The translations under genes and the position numbers were made by a program. A model generated the notes under the pieces. The model did not search any database and was not told the DNA's origin. It saw only the letters and a list, made by a program, of their open reading frames with translations. Below are positions 1-5,095 of a DNA stretch of 8,104 bases, one piece after another (position 1 is the first letter of the stretch; the number at the start of each line of letters is the position of its first letter). The DNA comes from Candidatus Woesearchaeota archaeon (GTDB lineage: Archaea > Nanobdellota > Nanobdellia > Woesearchaeales > GW2011-AR4): NCBI GenBank assembly GCA_019323655.1, contig JAHWGX010000079.1, positions 1 to 8,104 on the forward strand. The letters run 5' to 3'.

Positions 1-1005
1 AAGATAAAGCAGATTCCGGAGGATTTCATTGTAAGGGAAATAAGCGGTATTAGGCCTGATGAAAACGGCCTGTACTCCTACTTTCTCCTAAAGAAAAAAA
101 ATTATAACACCTTAAGGGCAGTGCAGAAAATAGCTGAAAAACTCGGCATCAATGAAAAAAAAATCGGCTTTGCAGGGAACAAGGACAAGAACGCATTGAC
201 AGAGCAGACAATTTCCATAAGCCCAGGGAATAAAAGCATTGAAAATGTAAAAATAAAGGATATCTGGCTTAAGTATCTGGGCAAAGGCAATGAGGAGATT
301 TACCTGGGAAATCTGAAAGGCAACAGCTTTGAAATAACTGTAAGAAACCTGGCAAAAAGCGACATAGAAAAGATTAAGGAAAATGTGCAGCGCAGGGAAA
401 TTTTTGCGCCTAATTATTTCGGTGAGCAAAGATTATCAAATAGCAACAGCCTGATAGGGGAGTCAATCATAAAAAATAATTTCAAAGAGGCAATAAACCT
501 CATCTTAGGAAGCAACACAGATTACAATGAAAAGATAAAAGCGCATCTGCAAAAGCAGAAGAATGATTTTGTGGGGGCATTAAAAATAGTTCCATTCAAA
601 TTATTAAAGCTGTATGTCCATTCTTACCAGTCTTTTTTATTCAATAAAGCATTAGAGCAGTACATTGAATTAAATAAAAAAAATAATAACAATAATAAAA
701 TAAAATTCAATGAAAAACTGCCGATTGTTGGTTTTGGCACAGAGCTGGAAAGCAATGACACCGGAAAAATAATTAAAGAAATATTAAAAGAAGAAAAAAT
801 AGAATTAAGGGATTTTATAATAAGGGCAATTCCTGATTTAAGCTCTGAAGGCGCTGAAAGAGATGCGTTCATGCGAATAGAAAGTTTTGAAATACTGAGC
901 TGCGGAAAAGATGAGTTAAACAAGGGCAAAGAAAAAATGACTGTAGAGTTTTTTCTGCCAAAAGGATGCTATGCGACTGTTTTGGTTGATTATTTGTTCA
1001 AATAG
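1..1005 (+). CDS. truD: tRNA pseudouridine synthase TruD (5'-partial)
   Basis: TruD/Pus7 enzymes convert a uridine in tRNA (U13 in the best-studied cases) to pseudouridine. The frame is open from base 1, so the start codon lies just outside the window; 334 codons are visible. The visible N-terminus already matches the family opening (KIKQIPEDFIVREI, codons 1-14), so only a short piece is likely missing. Family landmarks follow in order: GFAGNKDKNALTEQ at codons 56-69, with the predicted catalytic aspartate at D62; NYFGEQR at 138-144; VHSYQSFLFNKAL at 206-218; LPIVGFG at 240-246; and the C-terminal GCYATVLVDYLFK at 322-334. GTG at 121 is an internal valine inside the conserved core, not a real start. 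A lysine/asparagine-rich stretch with five Asn in a row (codons 228-232) sits in a variable part and probably reflects AT drift. The identification is firm; the exact target uridine in this organism cannot be read from the sequence. Confidence 0.95.
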   Translation, partial: KIKQIPEDFIVREISGIRPDENGLYSYFLLKKKNYNTLRAVQKIAEKLGINEKKIGFAGNKDKNALTEQTISISPGNKSIENVKIKDIWLKYLGKGNEEIYLGNLKGNSFEITVRNLAKSDIEKIKENVQRREIFAPNYFGEQRLSNSNSLIGESIIKNNFKEAINLILGSNTDYNEKIKAHLQKQKNDFVGALKIVPFKLLKLYVHSYQSFLFNKALEQYIELNKKNNNNNKIKFNEKLPIVGFGTELESNDTGKIIKEILKEEKIELRDFIIRAIPDLSSEGAERDAFMRIESFEILSCGKDELNKGKEKMTVEFFLPKGCYATVLVDYLFK

Positions 1006-1006
1006 G

Positions 1007-1016
1007 TTTTTCTCTT
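1007..1016 (+). terminator. T-rich tract after truD
   Basis: Directly after the truD stop codon there is a run of five T followed by CTCTT, so eight of ten bases are T. Archaeal termination commonly uses U-rich 3' ends without a hairpin, and the next gene has its own TATA box 8 bases further on. No hairpin is visible. The call is weak and rests on position and composition only. Confidence 0.35.
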
Positions 1017-1023
1017 AGGAATA

Positions 1024-1031
1024 TTTAAATA
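1024..1031 (+). promoter_or_regulatory. TATA box for the 388-residue hypothetical gene
   Basis: TTTAAATA matches the archaeal TATA consensus and lies in the truD-hypothetical gap. Its centre (about 1027) is about 67 bases before the ATG at 1094. A transcript starting about 26 bases downstream would have a leader of about 40 nt, enough to carry the Shine-Dalgarno site at 1084. The same octamer occurs before the lipoprotein gene at 4449. Confidence 0.5.
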
Positions 1032-1083
1032 ACATAAGCCTTTTCTTTGAGTAAAAAGGGGTTCTAGTATTTTTTACTAAATT

Positions 1084-1089
1084 GGAGAT
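1084..1089 (+). promoter_or_regulatory. Shine-Dalgarno site that sets the start at 1094
   Basis: GGAGAT lies just ahead of ATG 1094: the GGAG core is followed by six bases (ATAAAA) before the ATG, a good spacing. The TTG at 1082 that would extend the frame by four codons overlaps this site, so it cannot be the start served by it. This decides the start in favour of 1094. Confidence 0.65.
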
Positions 1090-1093
1090 AAAA

Positions 1094-2260
1094 ATGGCAG
1101 ATAATGGACAATCCGGGGCACTTGCGGTTCCAGTAGATAAATCTATAGAAAGTTTGGTTGGAAAAACTGCGGTAGCAAACTTAAGGGAAGATTTAGGAAT
1201 TGTGCATCCAAATTTAAAAGGTGTTCTTTTTGATCCAGCAGATTTTGCTGTGTTGTATGGATTAAGAAAGACGTTGGAAGAACTTAGAGCTTATATGAAT
1301 TCAGATAAATATTATTCCAGTTTAACTAAAAGACTTGAGGAAGTAGCCAAATTACGCCAAAGAAAAGGCATACTTGCAAAGCTGCTTGGAAAGAATAAGC
1401 GTTTATACCTTAGTCCATTTAAATTAACTAAAAAATCCTTAACCAAATTAAGCGAACAAGCATATAGAGATGTTTTTTCAGAGCAAATGAGGCAGTTTGA
1501 TGAGATTAAAGAGGTATTGGAAGAGGGAAGAAATTATTTAAACCCAGATCATACAAGTACAATACATTATGGTCTAAAAAAAGGATTGGAAGGTCTAATT
1601 GAAGAAACAAAAGGTTTTGTTGAATCTTTTACTATTAGCACACCCAGTGAGTCAGATTCAGAAGTTTTGTGGAAAGCTGTAACCCCAGTTATGGAGAAAT
1701 TTAGTTTTCTCAGTTTAAAATCAGAAACAGTATCTCCTTTTAAATCTTCTGGAAAAATTTCTTCAAAGATAGATTCACAAAACACAACGCTATACACTTT
1801 ACTGAATCAGCCATATGGAAGTTTATTAGTTGACGAGTTATTGATGAGCTTTAAGAAATTTAACGATGATTTAAAACAATTAACTGCTAGGTTTGGCCCA
1901 TTTGCAAAAAAAGGTGAAGAGCCTCCTCCTAATTTACTAAGAAATCTTGGCTATTTAAATTATTTTATAGGAGGCTTATATACTCAAAATGGTGGGATTC
2001 TTTCTGGTTCCTATGCTAGTGGTATAAATACTTGGCTAAGTCGAATTAAGGAGAATTTAGAAAAGATACCTTATCATGGAGGAGGTATTTTCCAATTCTT
2101 TGGAGAATACGAAAATGGGAGAGTTAGTTACGGTGGCCATTGGGGTGACCATGTCACTACAATTAGATATTCAATTGAAGAGCATACAGGCTTCAACTTA
2201 AAAGTCCATAAACTTATTCCATTTCATCCGTTTTACACAGCAACAAAGCCATGCAAATAA
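1094..2260 (+). CDS. hypothetical protein, 388 aa, no recognised family
   Basis: I do not recognise this protein. The frame could open at TTG 1082, but ATG 1094 has a well-spaced GGAG upstream and gives MADNGQSGAL. No signal peptide or membrane segment is visible, so it is probably cytoplasmic. Roughly the first 175 residues look mostly alpha-helical and charged (for example LRKTLEELRAYM and KRLEEVAKLRQRKG). A Ser/Thr-rich stretch follows (about residues 175-230), then a glycine- and aromatic-rich C-terminal part containing GGLYTQNGGILSGSY, YHGGGIFQFFGEYENG and GGHWGDH. No nucleotide-binding loop or obvious catalytic signature was found. Its composition differs from truD: by hand count it uses AGT for serine 11 times and AGC 3 times, whereas truD uses AGT once and AGC 11 times. 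That fits an acquired or fast-evolving lineage-specific gene. It has its own promoter and runs convergently into adk with only four bases between the stop codons. Confidence 0.8.
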   Translation: MADNGQSGALAVPVDKSIESLVGKTAVANLREDLGIVHPNLKGVLFDPADFAVLYGLRKTLEELRAYMNSDKYYSSLTKRLEEVAKLRQRKGILAKLLGKNKRLYLSPFKLTKKSLTKLSEQAYRDVFSEQMRQFDEIKEVLEEGRNYLNPDHTSTIHYGLKKGLEGLIEETKGFVESFTISTPSESDSEVLWKAVTPVMEKFSFLSLKSETVSPFKSSGKISSKIDSQNTTLYTLLNQPYGSLLVDELLMSFKKFNDDLKQLTARFGPFAKKGEEPPPNLLRNLGYLNYFIGGLYTQNGGILSGSYASGINTWLSRIKENLEKIPYHGGGIFQFFGEYENGRVSYGGHWGDHVTTIRYSIEEHTGFNLKVHKLIPFHPFYTATKPCK

Positions 2261-2264
2261 GATT

Positions 2265-2891
2265 TCACCCAACACTCCCCACAACCTCCTCAAAAACCTC
2301 TTCAGGCGTTCCTGAGGCGTCAACATCAGCAAGAATCCCTTTGTTTTTATAATAACCTATCAAAGGCTCTGTCTGTTTTCTGTAAACTTCCAGTCTTTCA
2401 GTTATGGCCTCGGCCTTGTCGTCGTTTCTCTGGTATAATTCGCTGCCGCATTTGTCGCAAATGCCCCCTTTTTTGGGCTTTATATAAAGAAGGTGGTATA
2501 TGAACCCGCATTTTCTGCATATCCTCCTTTTGCTTAGCCTGCCGATAATAACTTTATCATTGGTCTGGAGGTTTATTACAGTGTCAATTTTAGTTGCCCT
2601 GCCTATTTCCTCTGCCTGGTTTATGGTCCGGGGAAACCCGTCCAGAATAAAGCCTTTTGCGCAATCATCTCTTTTCAGCCTTTCCTTGACAATTTCAATT
2701 ACAGTTTCATCCGGAACTAAAAGCCCCTTGTCCATATAGGATTTTGCCTCTAAGCCAAGCTTTGTTTTGTTTGCAACATTTTCCCTCAGCATGTCTCCGG
2801 TAGCTATGTGGGGTATTCCCAACTCCTTGCTTAATTTTGTTGCAACAGTTCCCTTTCCAACTCCGGGCGGCCCCAATAAGACTAGGTTCAT
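2265..2891 (-). CDS. adk: adenylate kinase, bacterial-type long form with zinc lid
   Basis: Adenylate kinase interconverts ATP + AMP and 2 ADP in the cytoplasm. In 208-residue numbering the protein shows the P-loop GPPGVGKG (7-14), the AMP-site segment ATGDMLREN (30-38), the DGFPRT signature (84-89) and lid residues RNDDKAEAITERL (155-167). The lid carries C125-X2-C128 and C145-X2-C148 with 16 residues between the pairs, the spacing of the structural zinc site in Gram-positive bacterial enzymes. Length is normal for the long form. This is not the archaeal AdkA type. The frame extends to ATG 2915 (eight more residues, MLCSSWLK), only three bases after the upstream stop. I prefer ATG 2891 because MNLVLLGPPG is the usual family start. 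The 2915 ATG does have a weak GGA five to eight bases upstream, so the start is not settled. It follows the 155-residue gene closely and is probably co-transcribed with it. Confidence 0.93.
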   Translation of the reverse strand: MNLVLLGPPGVGKGTVATKLSKELGIPHIATGDMLRENVANKTKLGLEAKSYMDKGLLVPDETVIEIVKERLKRDDCAKGFILDGFPRTINQAEEIGRATKIDTVINLQTNDKVIIGRLSKRRICRKCGFIYHLLYIKPKKGGICDKCGSELYQRNDDKAEAITERLEVYRKQTEPLIGYYKNKGILADVDASGTPEEVFEEVVGSVG

Positions 2892-2918
2892 TTTTAGCCA
2901 GCTACTACAAAGCATATT

Positions 2919-3386
2919 TTATCCAAAGTACCCTAAGTCCTCATCCATGGTAGTTTCTTTTTCCCAGGATTCCTTCATTTTTGTTATATAATCCAGCAGC
3001 TCTTTTTTTATGCTCTCCCACTCATTAAAAAATTTATTCAAAAATTCAGCTTCCTCTTTTTCATCAGCGCTAAGCACCAAAGCTGCTATTTCCCTGTTGG
3101 ATTTCATCAGTTTTTTAAATAATTTATACATGCCATCTTTTTCCTCATCAGAAAAGAACTTCATCTCGTGCATACTGCTTAAAGATGACGCATCAGGATG
3201 GATAATGTTTCCAATAGCCTCGGTATAGGTCTCCAGCTTTTCCGCTATTTTCCTCAGAATATTCCTAATAAGGAATCCTTTATGCTCCAAAGTGCTTATC
3301 TCAAATTCCCTATCCAGCTCCTCAAATTTTGGAAGCTTGTATTTAGTGCAAAGGTTCCTGTACTCTGCTTCTATCTTGTTTTCCAT
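2919..3386 (-). CDS. conserved-looking helical protein of unknown function, 155 aa
   Basis: A soluble, highly charged, almost entirely helical protein with no membrane segment or signal peptide. The N-terminal part has the pattern YRNLCTKYKLPKFEELDREF (residues 9-28), the middle has IIHPDASSLSSMHEMKFFSD (61-80), and the C-terminal half looks coiled-coil-like (YKLFKKLMKSNREIAALVLS and ESIKKELLDYITKMKESWEK). From memory, similar small proteins with a LPKFEELD-FEI opening occur as uncharacterised genes in DPANN archaea; I cannot verify that here and assign no function. The gene ends 3 or 27 bases before adk, depending on the adk start, so the two are probably co-transcribed. It begins 41 bases after map, and that gap contains a TATA-like element. 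Confidence 0.85.
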   Translation of the reverse strand: MENKIEAEYRNLCTKYKLPKFEELDREFEISTLEHKGFLIRNILRKIAEKLETYTEAIGNIIHPDASSLSSMHEMKFFSDEEKDGMYKLFKKLMKSNREIAALVLSADEKEEAEFLNKFFNEWESIKKELLDYITKMKESWEKETTMDEDLGYFG

Positions 3387-3411
3387 TTTCGCATGTAGTA
3401 TTAAATGGGGG

Positions 3412-3419
3412 TATTTATG
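3412..3419 (-). promoter_or_regulatory. TATA-like element before the 155-residue gene
   Basis: Read on the minus strand, CATAAATA is centred about 29 bases before the ATG at 3386, with no Shine-Dalgarno site in between. That geometry would produce a leaderless or nearly leaderless mRNA for the 155-residue gene and adk, separate from any read-through from map. The match is partial and this is inference. Confidence 0.35.
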
Positions 3420-3427
3420 CTTTGTTA

Positions 3428-4321
3428 TTATTTTCCCGATGTCAAAACAACAACCTCTCCATTATCATCAACCAAAATGCTGTGCTCCGCCTGGCTTACC
3501 AAGCCCTTGCCTTTGTCTGCCAATGGGGGGTAGGAATGAAGCATTCCCAGTTGCTCCATTTCCCTTAATGCAAATTTTGCCTTAGCCCCGAATTTCCCTG
3601 TAAGCCATCTTGTTGTGAATGGAAGGCCGTTGTAAGACTCTATTTCCCCCAAAACCTGCCTTGTTATCATGTTCCTTACAGGCTTTTTGTTTTCCAATGA
3701 AAAAACTGTTGCTGCCCCGGAGTCCTGCACAATTCCGGTGCCTGTGCTTGCAAAAGGCTCTACTGCAAATACCATTCCCTTCTCAATTTTTGTTTTATCC
3801 CCATTATCAAAATTCGGAATGCTTGGCTTTGTATGCTGGGAGTATTCCCCTAGGCCATGCCCGGATAAGTTTCTCACAGGAGAAAAGCCATATTTCTGTA
3901 TTGTGTCCTGGATTGTTTTTCCGATTTCCCCTAACATAACTCCGGCTTTTATAGAGCTTATTGCATTTTCCAGGGCTTCTTTTGACGCTTTTACTAAATC
4001 TCCATGCTTTCCGGACAAATCAACCGTAGCAGCAGTATCCCCTATAAATCCGCCAATATGCACCCCGACATCAAGGCATACAACCTGCTCAGAAAAAACT
4101 GTCTTGTCTTCCTCGTCGGGACAGTAATGCGCAGCCAGATGATTGCACGATATTTGCGCAGGAAACGCCAATTTTCCCCCTAAATCCAAAATCTTTTCTT
4201 CTATTTTATCAACAACTTCAAGAAGCGAAGAGTCTTTTTTTACAAGCGCTTTTCCGTATTCCAATGCCTGCGCAGCTATTCTTCCAGCTTCCTTCAGCTT
4301 TTCGATTTCCTCGTTTTCCAT
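3428..4321 (-). CDS. map: methionine aminopeptidase, archaeal type 2
   Basis: Removes the initiator methionine from nascent proteins in the cytoplasm, using two metal ions. At 297 residues it has the usual length of the archaeal type-2 enzyme. All five expected metal ligands are visible: D84 (VCLDVG), D95 (GFIGD), H155 (NLSGHG), E188 (AVEPF) and E279 (SQAEHS). The substrate-site histidines are also present at H61 or H65 (SCNHLAAHYCP) and H163 (SQHTKP). The insertion region typical of type 2 lies at about residues 190-265. The start MENEEIEKLKEAGRIA fits the family. There is no Shine-Dalgarno site; a TATA element 26 bases upstream suggests a leaderless message. It is the first gene of a minus-strand cluster leading to adk. 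It looks fully functional. Confidence 0.96.
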   Translation of the reverse strand: MENEEIEKLKEAGRIAAQALEYGKALVKKDSSLLEVVDKIEEKILDLGGKLAFPAQISCNHLAAHYCPDEEDKTVFSEQVVCLDVGVHIGGFIGDTAATVDLSGKHGDLVKASKEALENAISSIKAGVMLGEIGKTIQDTIQKYGFSPVRNLSGHGLGEYSQHTKPSIPNFDNGDKTKIEKGMVFAVEPFASTGTGIVQDSGAATVFSLENKKPVRNMITRQVLGEIESYNGLPFTTRWLTGKFGAKAKFALREMEQLGMLHSYPPLADKGKGLVSQAEHSILVDDNGEVVVLTSGK

Positions 4322-4342
4322 ACAAGCAAGGTTTTGATGGGG

Positions 4343-4351
4343 CTTTATATC
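4343..4351 (-). promoter_or_regulatory. TATA box for map, leaderless geometry
   Basis: GATATAAAG on the minus strand is centred about 26 bases before the map ATG (4321), which places the expected transcription start at or next to the A of the ATG. No Shine-Dalgarno sequence lies in between. A second AT-rich candidate, ATTTATAAAC, lies further upstream near 4365-4374 and would give a leader of roughly 20-25 nt. Confidence 0.5.
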
Positions 4352-4448
4352 TTTTATTGTTTATAGTTTATAAATGATGCATAATCTCAAAATTATTTCT
4401 TCTTTTATTGCCTTATTAGAGGTAGCATGGGTTAAATTAAAACCAACA

Positions 4449-4456
4449 TTTAAATA
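4449..4456 (+). promoter_or_regulatory. TATA box for the lipoprotein gene
   Basis: TTTAAATA is centred about 39 bases before ATG 4492. With the usual 25-base offset the transcript would begin just at or before the Shine-Dalgarno site, giving a very short leader of about 13-15 nt. It sits in the 170-base divergent gap between map and this gene. The rest of that gap is AT-rich, and I saw no other clear element there. Confidence 0.5.
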
Positions 4457-4477
4457 TTAATTTAGGGTTATAATGAA

Positions 4478-4483
4478 AGGAGG
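4478..4483 (+). promoter_or_regulatory. strong Shine-Dalgarno site of the lipoprotein gene
   Basis: AGGAGG, inside AAAGGAGGCGG, is followed by eight bases before ATG 4492. It is the strongest ribosome-binding site in the window and fixes the start of the lipoprotein gene. Confidence 0.75.
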
Positions 4484-4491
4484 CGGTTAAA

Positions 4492-4902
4492 ATGAAAAAC
4501 TACGTTTTAATTGCATTGGTTCTGATAAGCATTTTTTCAGCTGGCTGTGCTGTGAAAAAAGTGTCTAATTTTGATGAATGCGCAGCTGCAGGCTATCCGG
4601 TAATGGAAAGCTACCCAAGGCAGTGCAGAGCCGGTGATGAAACATTCACAGAGGAAATAAAGGAATCAGAGCCTGAGCTGGGTTTTGAAGAAGCAGCTGC
4701 TATAGCCGAAAACAGCGAATGCCTGGAAAAAGGGATCCTGGCAGAGACTTACATATACAATGAAATTACGGAAACATGGTGGATTGACTTAGACATGAAG
4801 CCTGAGTTTGAAAACAAATTATGCAGCCCGGCATGTGTTGTAAGCGAAGAGACAAAAACAGCGGAAATAAACTGGAGATGCACGGGTGCGTTGCCCCGAT
4901 AA
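4492..4902 (+). CDS. predicted small cysteine-containing lipoprotein, 136 aa
   Basis: The N-terminus is a signal peptide: MKNY, a hydrophobic core VLIALVLISIF, then a lipobox-like FSAGC with the candidate lipidated cysteine at C19. The mature protein should therefore be exported and membrane-anchored on the outside. Six more cysteines follow in two blocks. The first is NFDECAAAGYPVMESYPRQC (26-45), which holds C30 and C45, followed by TFTEEI. The second spans about residues 75-132, with C77, C111 and C115 (CSPAC), C130 and the ending INWRCTG, plus a WWIDLDMKP segment. The even number of cysteines after the lipobox suggests disulfides. From memory, both the AGYPVMESYPRQC-like block and the WIDLD...CSPACVV...INWRCTG block recur in small secreted proteins of Patescibacteria and DPANN archaea, with no known function. 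I assign none. The start is set by a strong AGGAGG. The gene converges on the tRNA gene, with 12 bases between them. Confidence 0.85.
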   Translation: MKNYVLIALVLISIFSAGCAVKKVSNFDECAAAGYPVMESYPRQCRAGDETFTEEIKESEPELGFEEAAAIAENSECLEKGILAETYIYNEITETWWIDLDMKPEFENKLCSPACVVSEETKTAEINWRCTGALPR

Positions 4903-4914
4903 AATTATAATAAG
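4899..4914 (-). terminator. possible U-rich terminator of the tRNA gene
   Basis: Read on the minus strand, the bases right after the tRNA discriminator are CTTATTATAATTTTAT, a T-rich tract that could end tRNA transcription in the archaeal manner. A short imperfect hairpin (4883-4898, CGGG paired with CCCG) lies just beyond it, inside the end of the lipoprotein gene. The call rests on composition only. Confidence 0.3.
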
Positions 4915-5008
4915 TGAGCCCGCGAGGATTTGAACCCCGATTAATCGGTCCCTGGCCTTAGCTGAGCTAATGAAGCCGACCGCACTATCCAGGTTATGCT
5001 ACGGGCCC
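4915..5008 (-). tRNA. tRNA-Arg(UCG), with a 20-nt intron in the anticodon
   Basis: Read on the minus strand, every arm folds. The acceptor is GGGCCCG (5008-5002) with CGGGCTC (4922-4916), including one G-T pair, and discriminator A at 4915. The D stem is GCAT/GTGC with loop AACCTGGATA. The anticodon stem is GTCGG (4980-4976) with CCGAT (4948-4944). The T stem is CGGGG/CCTCG with loop TTCAAAT. The primary transcript is 94 nt and the spliced product 74 nt. No CCA is encoded. Without the intron the anticodon loop reads CTTCGGA, so the anticodon is UCG (Arg, reading CGN codons). A20 in the D loop and C35 fit arginine identity, and position 15/48 is a normal A-U pair. Alternative splices giving UCA or UGG were considered, but only UCG fits the BHB. 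A TATA box lies 28 bases upstream, so the 5' leader must be very short. Confidence 0.93.
4952..4971 (-). other. tRNA intron with strict bulge-helix-bulge motif
   Basis: The intron is 20 nt and sits between tRNA positions 35 and 36, so it splits the anticodon (T34 4973, C35 4972, then G36 4951). The splice structure is textbook. The outer helix is CGGTC (4982-4978) with GACCG (4950-4946). The 4-bp central helix is GGCT (4977-4974) with GGCC (4957-4954). The 5' bulge is TC^A (4973-4971) and the 3' bulge AG^G (4953-4951). The inner hairpin is TTAGC/GCTAA around a TCA loop (4970-4958). Cuts between the second and third bulge bases give exactly this intron, to be removed by the archaeal tRNA splicing endonuclease. 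Confidence 0.9.
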
Positions 5009-5031
5009 GCAAACAGCAATTTATCAATTTA

Positions 5032-5040
5032 ATTTATAAA
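5032..5040 (-). promoter_or_regulatory. TATA box for tRNA-Arg
   Basis: TTTATAAAT on the minus strand is centred about 28 bases before the first base of the mature tRNA (5008). Transcription would begin within a few bases of the mature 5' end, leaving almost no leader for RNase P to remove. It is one of two oppositely oriented TATA boxes in the tRNA-folC gap. Confidence 0.6.
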
Positions 5041-5062
5041 CATTCCTTAATTTTTCAATAGG

Positions 5063-5070
5063 TTTATAAT
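5063..5070 (+). promoter_or_regulatory. TATA box for folC, deciding its start
   Basis: TTTATAAT is centred about 29 bases before ATG 5096 but only about 17 bases before the earlier in-frame ATG 5084. With normal archaeal promoter geometry, transcription would start near 5092-5096, downstream of ATG 5084. The leaderless start at 5096 is therefore favoured. No Shine-Dalgarno site precedes either ATG. Confidence 0.5.
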
Positions 5071-5095
5071 TTCTTGGTTATTAATGAGTATCAGC

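Noticed and set aside
112..429. Minus-strand open frame of 105 codons opposite truD
   Set aside because: It is antisense to conserved truD motifs and encodes a hydrophobic shadow with no recognisable family.
624..929. Minus-strand open frame of 101 codons opposite truD
   Set aside because: Ser/Leu-rich shadow of truD's Glu/Lys-rich codons, with no start-site signals.
1082..1093. TTG start extending the 388-residue gene by four codons
   Set aside because: The TTG overlaps the Shine-Dalgarno site that serves ATG 1094.
3669..4127. Plus-strand open frame of 152 codons opposite map
   Set aside because: It lies entirely over map, which has all its catalytic residues; composition is that of an antisense shadow.
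4429..4444. Inverted repeat GGTT...AACC upstream of the lipoprotein gene as an operator
   Set aside because: Only four pairs around an AT-rich loop; expected by chance in such sequence.
4883..4898. Short hairpin at the end of the lipoprotein gene as an intrinsic terminator
   Set aside because: The stem is imperfect (CGGG/CCCG plus two pairs and a bulge) and the plus strand has no T run after it.
4915..5008. Reading the tRNA as an opal suppressor (UCA) or as Pro (UGG)
   Set aside because: Those anticodons need cut sites outside the BHB bulges; only UCG fits the bulges, and the body and A20 fit arginine.
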